Shown: positions 1 to 7,382 of the stretch, piece by piece
How positions within the stretch are numbered: the stretch's first letter is position 1
Layout: every line of letters starts with the position of its first letter
Source of the DNA: WQUF01 sp031549885
GTDB lineage: Bacteria > Bacillota > Clostridia > Clostridiales > Clostridiaceae
Assembly: GCA_031549885.1 (NCBI GenBank)
Contig: JAVBPD010000114.1
Location: 1 to 14,536 of the forward strand
Length of the DNA stretch: 14,536 nucleotides
Direction of reading: 5' to 3'
Position numbers and translations under genes: made by a program
The notes under the pieces: generated by a model
What the model saw: the letters and a program-made list of their open reading frames with translations, nothing else
Told to the model about the DNA's origin: nothing
Database searches by the model: none

Positions 1-54
1 AACTTTATCATCAGGTTGTAAAATGGTGCCATCAGTTTTAATATATTTTTGTGA
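1..54 (-). repeat. Partial repeat 19 of the MucBP-like array
   Basis: This is the first 18 codons of a further repeat unit (SQKYIKTDG, then TILQ), in the same 75-codon register and of the subtype expected by the A/B alternation. It shows the array continues beyond the window edge. Confidence 0.85.
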
Positions 55-3000
55 TAATATATGGACTTTAAGCGCATATACAAATACCACTTCGTGATTG
101 CTGCGAACATCTTTTAAATTTACTAAATCTCCACCTGTTAAAAGTCCATCCACTCTGATATCAATTAATGTATATCCATTTATAGAAGGTGCCTCCTTAG
201 AATAATTTTGTCCACTTATTATATTAGATATGGTATTTTCCTTTAAGCTTTCTCCACTGGCTTTTTCATATTTTTCTGTTATTGTATATTTTTTATCTTC
301 ATAAATAAATATGACATCATGATCTTTAATTACATTTTCAATATTTGCTATGGTGCTATTTTTTAAAACTCCATCTATATTTGTATTAATTGCTATATAG
401 TCATCTATTACAGGTGTAGGTTTTAAATAATCTGTCCCTTCTTCTAATTTAGTTATTGTATTATCTTTTAATATTGTTCCATCTTGCTTTTCATATTTTT
501 CTGTAATTACATGAGCTTTTATTGCATATACAAATTCCACTTCATGATTTCCTTTAACACTTGCTATGCCTATTGAATCTAAGCCTTTTGAAACTCCATC
601 TAGTTTAGCATCTATTAAAGTATATCCTTCTATTATTGGTCCTTGTTTAAAGTAATTTTTACCACTTACAATTTTTGATGTTATACCTTGTTTTATGCTG
701 GTGCCATCAGTTTTTACATATTTTTCTGTTATTGTATAAATAGTATCTTCATATATAAATATAACCTCATGGTCTTTATTTACATTTTCAATATTTGCAA
801 AAACATCATTAGAATCTGCTCCATCAATTACTGCCTTTACTGAGACATAATTTTCTATTACAGGTGCTAATTTTTTATAATTTGTGCCAGATTCCACCCA
901 TTGTGTTTTAGAAGGTTGTAATATTGTTCCATCTTGTTTTTTAAACTTCTCTGTTACTACATAAGCTTTTTGTGCATATTCAAATATTACCTCATGATTT
1001 CCCCTTACATTAGATATATTTATTAAATCTGATCCTTTTGACACTCCATCTAATCTAATATCAATTAATGTAAAGCCATCTAATATTGGCCCTTGTTTTG
1101 AATAATTTTGACCACTTATTACTTTGGTTTCAGTATCTTCATTTATTTTGCTTCCATCTTGCTTTTCATATTTCTCTGTTATTGTATATTTTTTGTCTTC
1201 ATATAAATATACAACTTCATGATCTTTTGTAATATTTGTAATGTCTGCAATTGTTGTATCTATTAATGCTCCATCTATCTTTATTTTTGTAGCAATATAA
1301 TTTTCTACAACAGGAGATGATTTTATATAGTAACCTCCTTCTTCTATCCACTTTAAGGAACTAGGTTGTAAAACTGTGCCATCTTGCTTTTCATATCTTT
1401 CTGTTATTAAATGTGCCTTTATTGAGTATACAAACTCTACTTCATGATTTCCTCGAACTTTATTTAATACAGCTAAAGTTCCTCCTTTTGATACTCCATC
1501 TATTCTCACATCTATAATTGTATAACCGTTCATTATAGGTGCTTGCTTTGCATAGTTTTCACTAGATATTATTTCAGATGTGGTATCTGATTTTAAGCTT
1601 GCATAATCTGATTTTATATATTTCTCTGTTATTATATATTTTTTATCCTCATATAAATAAGTTACTTCATTATTAGATGTAATGTTATTTATATTTGCAG
1701 TGGTTAACCCTGAAGTATTTCCATTTATTTTTATATCAACTGGCACAAAATCTTCTATAACAGGTGAGGTTTTTATATAATTTTTACCTTGCTCCATTTT
1801 AACTAAAGTATCATCTTGCAATATGGCGCCATTTGATTTTTGATACTTTTCTATTACTTGATACACCTTTTTACCATATATAAATGTAACAACATGATCT
1901 TCTTTAACATTTTTAATATTTGCTATAGATCCACCTTTTGGCAGATTGTCTATTTCTATATCAATTAAATTATATTGCTCTATTATGGGAGCCTCTTTTG
2001 AATAATTTTCACCTCCTATTATTTCTTTTGCCTCATCTGGTTTTAAGCTAGTGCCATCAGATCTTATATATTTTTCTGTTATTGTATACTTTTTATCTTC
2101 ATATAAAAATGTCACTTCATAATTTTTAGAAATATTTTCTATATTTATAGATGTGCTACCTAATGGCATTCCATCTTGTTTTATATCTACAGCTATATAA
2201 TTATCTATTACTTTTGATGTTTTTTGATAATTTGACCCTTCTTCTAATTTGTATATACTAGCTTCTTGAAGAATTGTGCCATCAACTTTTTTATACTTTT
2301 CTGTTATTTCGTGTACCTTTTCTCCATATACAAATATTACCTCATGATCAGCTTGAACGCTTTCTAAACTTATTAAATCTAAGCCATTTGATATTCCATC
2401 TAATTTAATGTCCATAAGTGTATATCCATCTATTGTAAGCGCTTGCTTTGAATAATTTTCACCACTTATGATTTCAGTTTTAGTTTCAGGCTTTAAACTT
2501 GTAGAATCTAACTTTTGATACTTTTCTGTTATTGTATATTTTCTATCTTCATATATGAAGATAATTTCATGATTTGATGTAACATTATCTATATTTGCTG
2601 ATGTTAATCCTATAATTTCTCCATCTATCTTTATATTATTTGCTATATAATTTGATATTTCAGGTGAAGATCTTTTATAATTTGTGCCTTCTTCCACTTT
2701 ATCAATTGTGTCATTTTGCAATATAGTTCCATCTGATTTTTGATATTTTTCTGTTATTGTATATACCCTTTTAGCATATATGAATACAACTTCATGATCC
2801 CCTTGAACATTCTGTATATTTGCTATAAATCCACCTTTTGATATTCCATCTATTTCTATATCTATTAAGCTATATTCTTTTATGGAAGGTGCTTCTTTTG
2901 AATAATTTTTATTGTTTATTATTTCCAGTTTGGTGCTTGGTATTAAATTTTTTGATCCTGAATCTATATATTTTTCTGTTATTGTATATTTATTATCTTC

Positions 3001-4971
3001 ATATAAATATATAATTTCATGATTTGCTGAAATACTATCTATATTTGCTGTTGTAGATCCTAATAGTTTTCCATCCATTTTTATGTCCTTTGGAACATAG
3101 TTTTTTAAAACAGGCAATGATGTTGTATAATTCATGCCTTGCTCTAGCTTAACAACAGTGTCGTCTTGTAATATGGTTCCATCTGTTTTTTGATATTTTT
3201 CTGTTATGGTATATATATTTTTAGCATATATAAATATTATTTCTTGATTTTTTGTTATATTTCCAATATTTACAGTACTTATATCTTTTGATACTCCATT
3301 TATCTTAATGTCAACTAAAGTATAACCATTTATAGCGGGCTCTTCTTTTGAATAACTTGAGCCTTCTTCAGCTGTGGTTTTAACATCATCTTGAAGTTTT
3401 GTTCCATCTGTTTTTTCATATTTTTCTGTTATGGTATATACATTTTTAGCATATATAAATATAACCTCTTGATTCTTTGTTACATTTCCAATGTTTACAG
3501 CGCTTGTGCCATTTGATGCTCCATCTATTTTAATATCAACTAAACTATATCCAATTATATTAGGAGCTACTTTTGAATAACTTAAGCCTTCTTCAAGTGT
3601 AGTTTTAACATCATCTTGAAGCTTTGAACCATCGATATTTTGATATTTTTCTGTTATTGTATGCACGTTTTTAGCATATATAAAGATAACCTCTTGATTT
3701 TTTGTTACATTTGCTAGGTTTACTGGGCCTTTCCCACTTGATACTCCATCTATTTTAATGTCAGATAGGCTATATCCAATTATGTTAGGTGCATCCTTAA
3801 TATAATTTGCGCCTTGCTCCACTGTATTTTTAACATCATCTTGAAGCTTTGAACCATCGGTATTTTGATATTTTTCTGTTATGGTAAATATATTTTTATC
3901 ATATATAAATAAAACTTCATGATCTTCCCTAACATTTGATATGCTGGCTGTAGATCCTTGCTTTACATCTCCGTCTACTTTCATATTAATAAGGCCATAA
4001 CCATTTATTTCAAGTGCTTTTTTTGTATAATTTGTACTATCTGTTACTTTAGTTTTTATATCATCTTGAAGTTTTGCTCCATCTAAATTTTCATATCTTT
4101 CATTTACTGTCCAATATAATTCAGTTACAGTTAATGGAGCATTGATAACAGTTTCATTTCCTGAAAAATCTACAAGCTTAATTGGAACCATTTGTTCACC
4201 TGCATTGCTTGTATCTGGAGGATCACCCACAAAACTAACAGTTACAGGACCTCCACTATTATCTTTCACATCTGTAACAAATATGTTTGGATCTGTCATC
4301 TGTGTCCTCTTAGGCACAATTTGAGGAACAGGAGTGGCAGTAGGTGGTGTTAAATCTGCAGAGCTAAATACTATGTTGTCCAAAAAATTACCTATAGATA
4401 AGTTGCCTGTTGATGTTGACACTGCCTTAAATCCAAATCGAGTAACGGTTTGTCCTTCTGGAACAGTATAAGTTCCAGAATAATTTTTCCATGTGGTTCC
4501 ATCTGTTATATCTCTTTGAACCTTTTCTGAGCCAGGGGTACCAATTAAAACTTGCATTGTATCATTTCCAAGCCTTCCTCTGTGGCTAAGCGACCAATTT
4601 AATACTTCTCCAGAATAGGTCCTAATATCTTGATATAATGTAGATGCTTGAGTTGCATTTAATTCTACAAAATACGATCCTTCTGCTGAAGGAACTCCAG
4701 GGGGTAAATCACCACCTGTAGAACCACTAGCCCATATTTCAATACAATTATCAGTGGCAGTGGTAGACCAATAATCCACATATTTTGCATCTATTTGCAC
4801 TGAATCTTTAGAAGATATTTTATAATTAAATTTTTCAAAACCTCCATTCATAAGCTCAATAGGCAATGGGGTTACTGGGCCTGCATATACGTCCTTATTT
4901 AATTTAATGCTTATTATATTGGTCATTATTAATACCATGATTATAAATTTTAAAATATTTTTATTTTTCAT
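1..4971 (-). CDS. Giant secreted surface protein/adhesin with MucBP-like repeats (C-terminus outside window)
   Basis: I read this frame codon by codon and found no stop from the ATG at 4971 to base 1, giving 1657 codons; the protein continues past the window. Residues 1-30 look like a signal peptide (KNKN start, hydrophobic core, ending VYA). Residues about 38-203 resemble a jelly-roll carbohydrate-binding-type module (NGGFE at 42-46, then IEIW, FVELNA, LYQDI, WSLSHRGR, DTMQV). Residues about 211-283 resemble a bacterial Ig-like domain (NIFVTDVKDNSGG, PDTSNAGEQ, DFSGNE). From residue 290 there are 18 complete and one partial 75-residue repeats of MucBP type (EKY..DG, NY.K, GY.L.DIKIDG, NV...HEV.FIY). 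The repeats contain no Cys. An in-frame TAA just upstream makes this ATG the first possible start. The likely role is adhesion to mucin, glycans or other cells. The anchor (LPXTG or other) is not visible. Gene extent is certain; the domain names come from recognition, not a search. Confidence 0.9.
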   Translation of the reverse strand, partial: MKNKNILKFIIMVLIMTNIISIKLNKDVYAGPVTPLPIELMNGGFEKFNYKISSKDSVQIDAKYVDYWSTTATDNCIEIWASGSTGGDLPPGVPSAEGSYFVELNATQASTLYQDIRTYSGEVLNWSLSHRGRLGNDTMQVLIGTPGSEKVQRDITDGTTWKNYSGTYTVPEGQTVTRFGFKAVSTSTGNLSIGNFLDNIVFSSADLTPPTATPVPQIVPKRTQMTDPNIFVTDVKDNSGGPVTVSFVGDPPDTSNAGEQMVPIKLVDFSGNETVINAPLTVTELYWTVNERYENLDGAKLQDDIKTKVTDSTNYTKKALEINGYGLINMKVDGDVKQGSTASISNVREDHEVLFIYDKNIFTITEKYQNTDGSKLQDDVKNTVEQGANYIKDAPNIIGYSLSDIKIDGVSSGKGPVNLANVTKNQEVIFIYAKNVHTITEKYQNIDGSKLQDDVKTTLEEGLSYSKVAPNIIGYSLVDIKIDGASNGTSAVNIGNVTKNQEVIFIYAKNVYTITEKYEKTDGTKLQDDVKTTAEEGSSYSKEEPAINGYTLVDIKINGVSKDISTVNIGNITKNQEIIFIYAKNIYTITEKYQKTDGTILQDDTVVKLEQGMNYTTSLPVLKNYVPKDIKMDGKLLGSTTANIDSISANHEIIYLYEDNKYTITEKYIDSGSKNLIPSTKLEIINNKNYSKEAPSIKEYSLIDIEIDGISKGGFIANIQNVQGDHEVVFIYAKRVYTITEKYQKSDGTILQNDTIDKVEEGTNYKRSSPEISNYIANNIKIDGEIIGLTSANIDNVTSNHEIIFIYEDRKYTITEKYQKLDSTSLKPETKTEIISGENYSKQALTIDGYTLMDIKLDGISNGLDLISLESVQADHEVIFVYGEKVHEITEKYKKVDGTILQEASIYKLEEGSNYQKTSKVIDNYIAVDIKQDGMPLGSTSINIENISKNYEVTFLYEDKKYTITEKYIRSDGTSLKPDEAKEIIGGENYSKEAPIIEQYNLIDIEIDNLPKGGSIANIKNVKEDHVVTFIYGKKVYQVIEKYQKSNGAILQDDTLVKMEQGKNYIKTSPVIEDFVPVDIKINGNTSGLTTANINNITSNNEVTYLYEDKKYIITEKYIKSDYASLKSDTTSEIISSENYAKQAPIMNGYTIIDVRIDGVSKGGTLAVLNKVRGNHEVEFVYSIKAHLITERYEKQDGTVLQPSSLKWIEEGGYYIKSSPVVENYIATKIKIDGALIDTTIADITNITKDHEVVYLYEDKKYTITEKYEKQDGSKINEDTETKVISGQNYSKQGPILDGFTLIDIRLDGVSKGSDLINISNVRGNHEVIFEYAQKAYVVTEKFKKQDGTILQPSKTQWVESGTNYKKLAPVIENYVSVKAVIDGADSNDVFANIENVNKDHEVIFIYEDTIYTITEKYVKTDGTSIKQGITSKIVSGKNYFKQGPIIEGYTLIDAKLDGVSKGLDSIGIASVKGNHEVEFVYAIKAHVITEKYEKQDGTILKDNTITKLEEGTDYLKPTPVIDDYIAINTNIDGVLKNSTIANIENVIKDHDVIFIYEDKKYTITEKYEKASGESLKENTISNIISGQNYSKEAPSINGYTLIDIRVDGLLTGGDLVNLKDVRSNHEVVFVYALKVHILSQKYIKTDGTILQPDDKV
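55..3204 (-). repeat. Alternating B/A MucBP-like repeats 5-18 (seven 450-bp dyads)
   Basis: Fourteen 75-codon units form seven pairs. The B units typically carry DG(T)ILQ, an (E/D)xY(I/V)A/P motif where A has GYTL, and end in Y(E)D(K)KYTI. The A units carry SLK, IISGxNYSKxAP, GYTLIDI(K/R)xDGVSKG and end in VYAxKVH/Y. The order B-A is kept in all seven pairs. The copies are clearly diverged at DNA level, so this is an old, maintained dyad rather than a recent expansion. Confidence 0.85.
3205..4104 (-). repeat. Four N-terminal MucBP-like repeats 1-4 of a single subtype
   Basis: There are four 75-codon units next to the Ig-like domain. Units 2-4 share KLQDDVKxT, GYxLxDIKI(D/N)G, NVTKNQEVIFIYAKN and are closer to one another than to the downstream B/A pairs. 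Unit 1 is the most diverged (ERYENLDG, then VREDHEVLFIYDKN), as is common for the edge copy of an array. Confidence 0.85.
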
Positions 4972-4984
4972 ATATTTTTAACAT

Positions 4985-4990
4985 ACCTCT
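4985..4990 (-). promoter_or_regulatory. Ribosome binding site of the surface-protein gene, unusually distant
   Basis: On the minus strand AGAGGT lies about 13 nt before the ATG at 4971, longer than the usual 5-9 nt. An out-of-frame ATG immediately after it would give only a seven-codon peptide. No closer Shine-Dalgarno sequence is visible. Confidence 0.45.
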
Positions 4991-5185
4991 AAAAAGATTA
5001 AAATTAATTAATCATATAGTATGTAATATTGATAAAAATATGTACAATTGTATTTTAAAGTTTACAATACTTTTTAAAATTACTTAATTTTACAAATAAT
5101 TATTTATTTTAGTAGAACATTAAAATTAGAATTCTTTATTATAAGTTCATAATATCTTTTTTATTATAGGTGAATATTAATCATA

Positions 5186-5214
5186 TTGACAAAATAATCA
5201 ATGAATAGTATCCT
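5186..5214 (+). promoter_or_regulatory. Sigma-A-type promoter of the nucleoside salvage operon
   Basis: A perfect -35 TTGACA (5186-5191) is separated by 17 bp from TATCCT (5209-5214), which matches four of six positions of TATAAT. Transcription would begin near 5220, leaving a leader of roughly 65-70 nt before the phosphorylase ATG. No stronger candidate lies between here and the gene. Confidence 0.65.
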
Positions 5215-5228
5215 GTAGTTGGATTTAG

Positions 5229-5258
5229 TTGCGATTAAGTGTTTTTAATTGTGATTGA
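5229..5258 (+). promoter_or_regulatory. Candidate operator: two TTGYGATTRA direct repeats
   Basis: TTGCGATTAA (5229-5238) and TTGTGATTGA (5249-5258) start exactly 20 bp apart, about two helical turns, just downstream of the predicted transcription start. This is a suitable place for a repressor, and the operon encodes its own DeoR-family regulator. The assignment of that protein to this site is inference. Confidence 0.4.
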
Positions 5259-5274
5259 ATTTACATAAAGCTGT

Positions 5275-5280
5275 GAGGAG
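5275..5280 (+). promoter_or_regulatory. Ribosome binding site deciding the phosphorylase start
   Basis: GAGGAG with a 7-nt spacer precedes the ATG at 5288. The frame is open back to a TTG at 5255, but that codon has no ribosome site, sits inside the candidate operator, and would add 11 residues without family support. Confidence 0.8.
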
Positions 5281-5287
5281 TGATGAA

Positions 5288-6115
5288 ATGGATGATATTA
5301 AACTTCAAAAAGCTCTTGAAATTTTAAAAAAGAAAGCTGAATTTAAACCAGAAATTGCCATAGTGTTAGGTTCTGGCTTAGGAAGTTTTGCTGATGAATG
5401 CGTAAAAATTCATAAAACAGTAGACTACAAAGAAATTGAAGGAATGCCATATTCAACAGTTTCTGATCATAAAGGCAGGTTTGTTTTTGGATATATTTCT
5501 GATATTCCTGTTGTAATTATGCAAGGAAGGGTACACTATTATGAAGGTTATGATGTTTCTGAAGCTGTTATGCCTGTGATGCTAATGGGACTTATGGGAG
5601 CTAAAACGCTTCTTCTTACAAATGCTGCAGGGGCAGTTAGTTTTAATCTTTTACCTGGAGATTTCATGATAATAGAAGATCATATTTCCTGGTTTGTGCC
5701 ATCCCCTTTAAGAGGTAAACATTTAGAAACTATAATGCCAAGGTATCCAGATATGAGCAATATATATGATAAAAAGCTTATTCAAATGATATATACTGCA
5801 TCGGATAAAATTCACATTCCTATAAAAAAAGGAACATATCTTCAAACCAGCGGACCTCAATTTGAAACTCCAGCTGAAATAAAGATGGCAAGAGCCTTTG
5901 GTGCTACAGCACTTGGCATGAGCACAGCCTGTGAAGCTGCAGCAGCTAATGCTATTGGAATGAGAGTTTCAGGCATTTGTTACATATCAAATCTATGCGC
6001 TGGAATGTCAAATAGCCCTATTACAGCTGAGGAAGTATATGAGAAAGCAAATGAAGTATTACCTTCATTTAAAAAGTTAATTATTGAATGTGTTAAAGAA
6101 TTTACTAAAAAATAA
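5288..6115 (+). CDS. Purine nucleoside phosphorylase, PNP/MTAP family; probable 5'-methylthio- or 5'-deoxyinosine phosphorylase
   Basis: This 275-residue cytosolic enzyme, the usual length for trimeric PNPs, cleaves a purine nucleoside with phosphate into base plus pentose-1-phosphate. Visible family motifs are the phosphate loop GSGLG (28-32), His61, QGRVHYYEG (79-87, with Arg81, His83 and Tyr85), TNAAG (111-115), GPQFETPAE with Glu193, GMS (Met211, Ser212) and SN with Asn235. Asn at this last site is typical of 6-oxopurine (hypoxanthine/guanine) enzymes; adenine-specific MTAPs have Asp. In ITAEEV (245-250), Ala247 lies where Bacillus-type PNPs have LSHDEV, whose His binds the ribose 5'-OH. 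A small apolar residue suggests a 5'-methylthio or 5'-deoxy group. It is first in the operon, 17 nt before the lipoprotein gene. The PNP family is near certain; the substrate refinement is inference and rests on remembered relatives. Confidence 0.93.
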   Translation: MDDIKLQKALEILKKKAEFKPEIAIVLGSGLGSFADECVKIHKTVDYKEIEGMPYSTVSDHKGRFVFGYISDIPVVIMQGRVHYYEGYDVSEAVMPVMLMGLMGAKTLLLTNAAGAVSFNLLPGDFMIIEDHISWFVPSPLRGKHLETIMPRYPDMSNIYDKKLIQMIYTASDKIHIPIKKGTYLQTSGPQFETPAEIKMARAFGATALGMSTACEAAAANAIGMRVSGICYISNLCAGMSNSPITAEEVYEKANEVLPSFKKLIIECVKEFTKK

Positions 6116-6132
6116 AAGAAAGAAGGAAAAAT

Positions 6133-7341
6133 ATGAAAAGATTTTTAAAAGCAAAATCATTATTAATTGCAATTATGTTGTCTGTTGTGGCATTTGCAGG
6201 CTGCAGTTCGGGAACTGGTTCTGATAATACTACAACTGAAAACACTACAGCTGGAACTGTAAGTGAAAATACCACTGAAGCTGCTGCTGAAAATACAACT
6301 GAGGCAGAAAGTAAAGATGGCTTAAAAATTGTAATAGTTACAAGCCCATCTGGTGTTGATGATGGTTCTTTTAACCAAGATAACTATAACGGAGTACTTA
6401 AATTTATTGAAAATAATCCTACAGCTACTGTAAAAACAGTTCAAGAACAAGATATGGCATCAGCAGTAACTGCTGTTGGAAATATCTTAGCCGATTATGA
6501 TGTAATTGTAACGCCTGGATTTCAATTTGCTGATATTTCACAATATGCAATAGATAATCCAGATAAGAAATTTATATTAATTGACACTAATCCAACTAAA
6601 CAAGGTGACAAAGAAGCTTTTGATAATATTTATGCTATGACATTTGCTGAAGAAGAGTCAGGATTTTTTGCAGGGGTTGCTGCTGCTCTTGAATCTCAAT
6701 CTGGAAAAGTTGCAGTTGTAAATGGTGTTGCATACCCATCAAATGTTAATTATCAATATGGTTTTGAGGGAGGAGTTTCATACGCTGCAAAGCATTTTGG
6801 AACAAGTGCACAAGTTGTTGAACTTCCTTCATATGCTGGAACTGATGTAAATAATGTAAATGTTGGTGGTAACTATGTTGGAGACTTTAATGATGAAGCC
6901 ACAGGCAAAGTTGTTGGAGATGCTTTAATAAAAGAAGGTTGCGATATTATATTTGTTGCTGCTGGTGCATCGGGCAATGGAGTTTTTACAGCTGCAAAAG
7001 AGGCTGAAAATGTTAAGGTTATTGGTTGTGATGTAGACCAATTTGATGATGGAAAAAGTGGAGATAAAAATGTTGTATTAACATCAGCTTTAAAGGTTAT
7101 GCATTTAGGTGTTGAGCGTGCTCTTGATTCTATTGCAAATGGAACATTTAAAGGAGAAAATGTTTTACTACATGCAGACACAGATTCTACAGGGTATGTT
7201 AAAGCAGATGGACGTCAACAGTTAAAACCTGAAACAATAGAAAAATTAGAAGAAGTATATGGTCTTGTGAAAAACAAAACTATAACTCCGCCATCAAACT
7301 TTAATGGCCACACTCCAGAAGATTTCCCAGGATTAAATTAA
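6133..7341 (+). CDS. BMP/PnrA-family nucleoside-binding lipoprotein (ABC importer substrate-binding protein)
   Basis: The 402-residue lipoprotein begins with a charged, hydrophobic signal ending in the lipobox FAGC, with Cys24 the lipidation site. A low-complexity Thr/Asn/Glu tether follows (about 30-60) with three ENTT motifs. The Bmp domain starts near residue 64: SPSGVDDGSFNQD (71-83), TPGFQFAD (127-134), DTNP (151-154), TFAEEESGFFAGVAA (170-184), QYGFEGG (208-214) and CDVDQFDD (299-306). This family (PnrA, BmpA, Med) binds purine nucleosides at the cell surface and passes them to the cognate permeases. Its ribosome site is AGAAGGA (6121-6127). It lies between the phosphorylase and the ATPase gene, and an attenuator hairpin after it would let it be made in excess over the membrane parts. 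Which nucleoside it prefers cannot be read from the sequence. Confidence 0.93.
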   Translation: MKRFLKAKSLLIAIMLSVVAFAGCSSGTGSDNTTTENTTAGTVSENTTEAAAENTTEAESKDGLKIVIVTSPSGVDDGSFNQDNYNGVLKFIENNPTATVKTVQEQDMASAVTAVGNILADYDVIVTPGFQFADISQYAIDNPDKKFILIDTNPTKQGDKEAFDNIYAMTFAEEESGFFAGVAAALESQSGKVAVVNGVAYPSNVNYQYGFEGGVSYAAKHFGTSAQVVELPSYAGTDVNNVNVGGNYVGDFNDEATGKVVGDALIKEGCDIIFVAAGASGNGVFTAAKEAENVKVIGCDVDQFDDGKSGDKNVVLTSALKVMHLGVERALDSIANGTFKGENVLLHADTDSTGYVKADGRQQLKPETIEKLEEVYGLVKNKTITPPSNFNGHTPEDFPGLN

Positions 7342-7347
7342 TTTTTT

Positions 7348-7371
7348 AGTGAGGCTTTTGCCTCACTTTTT
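7348..7371 (+). terminator. Intra-operon attenuator hairpin between lipoprotein and ATPase genes
   Basis: AGTGAGGC (7348-7355), a TTTT loop and GCCTCACT (7360-7367) form a perfect 8-bp stem followed by a short T run (to 7371). It directly abuts the AGGAGG of the next gene. Because the same-strand operon continues, it probably acts as a partial terminator or mRNA 3'-end stabiliser that raises the binding protein over the transporter core. Confidence 0.65.
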
Positions 7372-7382
7372 AGGAGGAAAAA

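Larger units (their letters stand above)
4972..5287. other. Divergent intergenic region
   Basis: No gene is seen in these 316 bases. The right half holds the promoter, operator-like repeats and ribosome site of the plus-strand operon. The left half is very AT-rich and must contain the promoter of the minus-strand surface-protein gene, but I could not find a well-spaced -35/-10 pair for it. No purine or SAM riboswitch signature was recognised. Confidence 0.7.

Noticed and set aside
55..4104. Regular 225-bp periodicity suggesting a tandem non-coding array or CRISPR-like locus
   Set aside because: The period is far too long for CRISPR, units are diverged rather than identical, and the frame is open throughout with conserved protein motifs. 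It is a coding domain array.
4142..4324. Plus-strand open frame of 60 codons with an ATG start
   Set aside because: It lies antisense to the Ig-like domain of the surface protein, has no family resemblance, and the opposite strand is clearly coding.
5220..5287. Possible purine or SAM riboswitch in the operon leader
   Set aside because: The leader is only about 68 nt, shows no conserved purine- or SAM-aptamer core and no terminator hairpin before the gene. The direct repeats fit a protein operator better.
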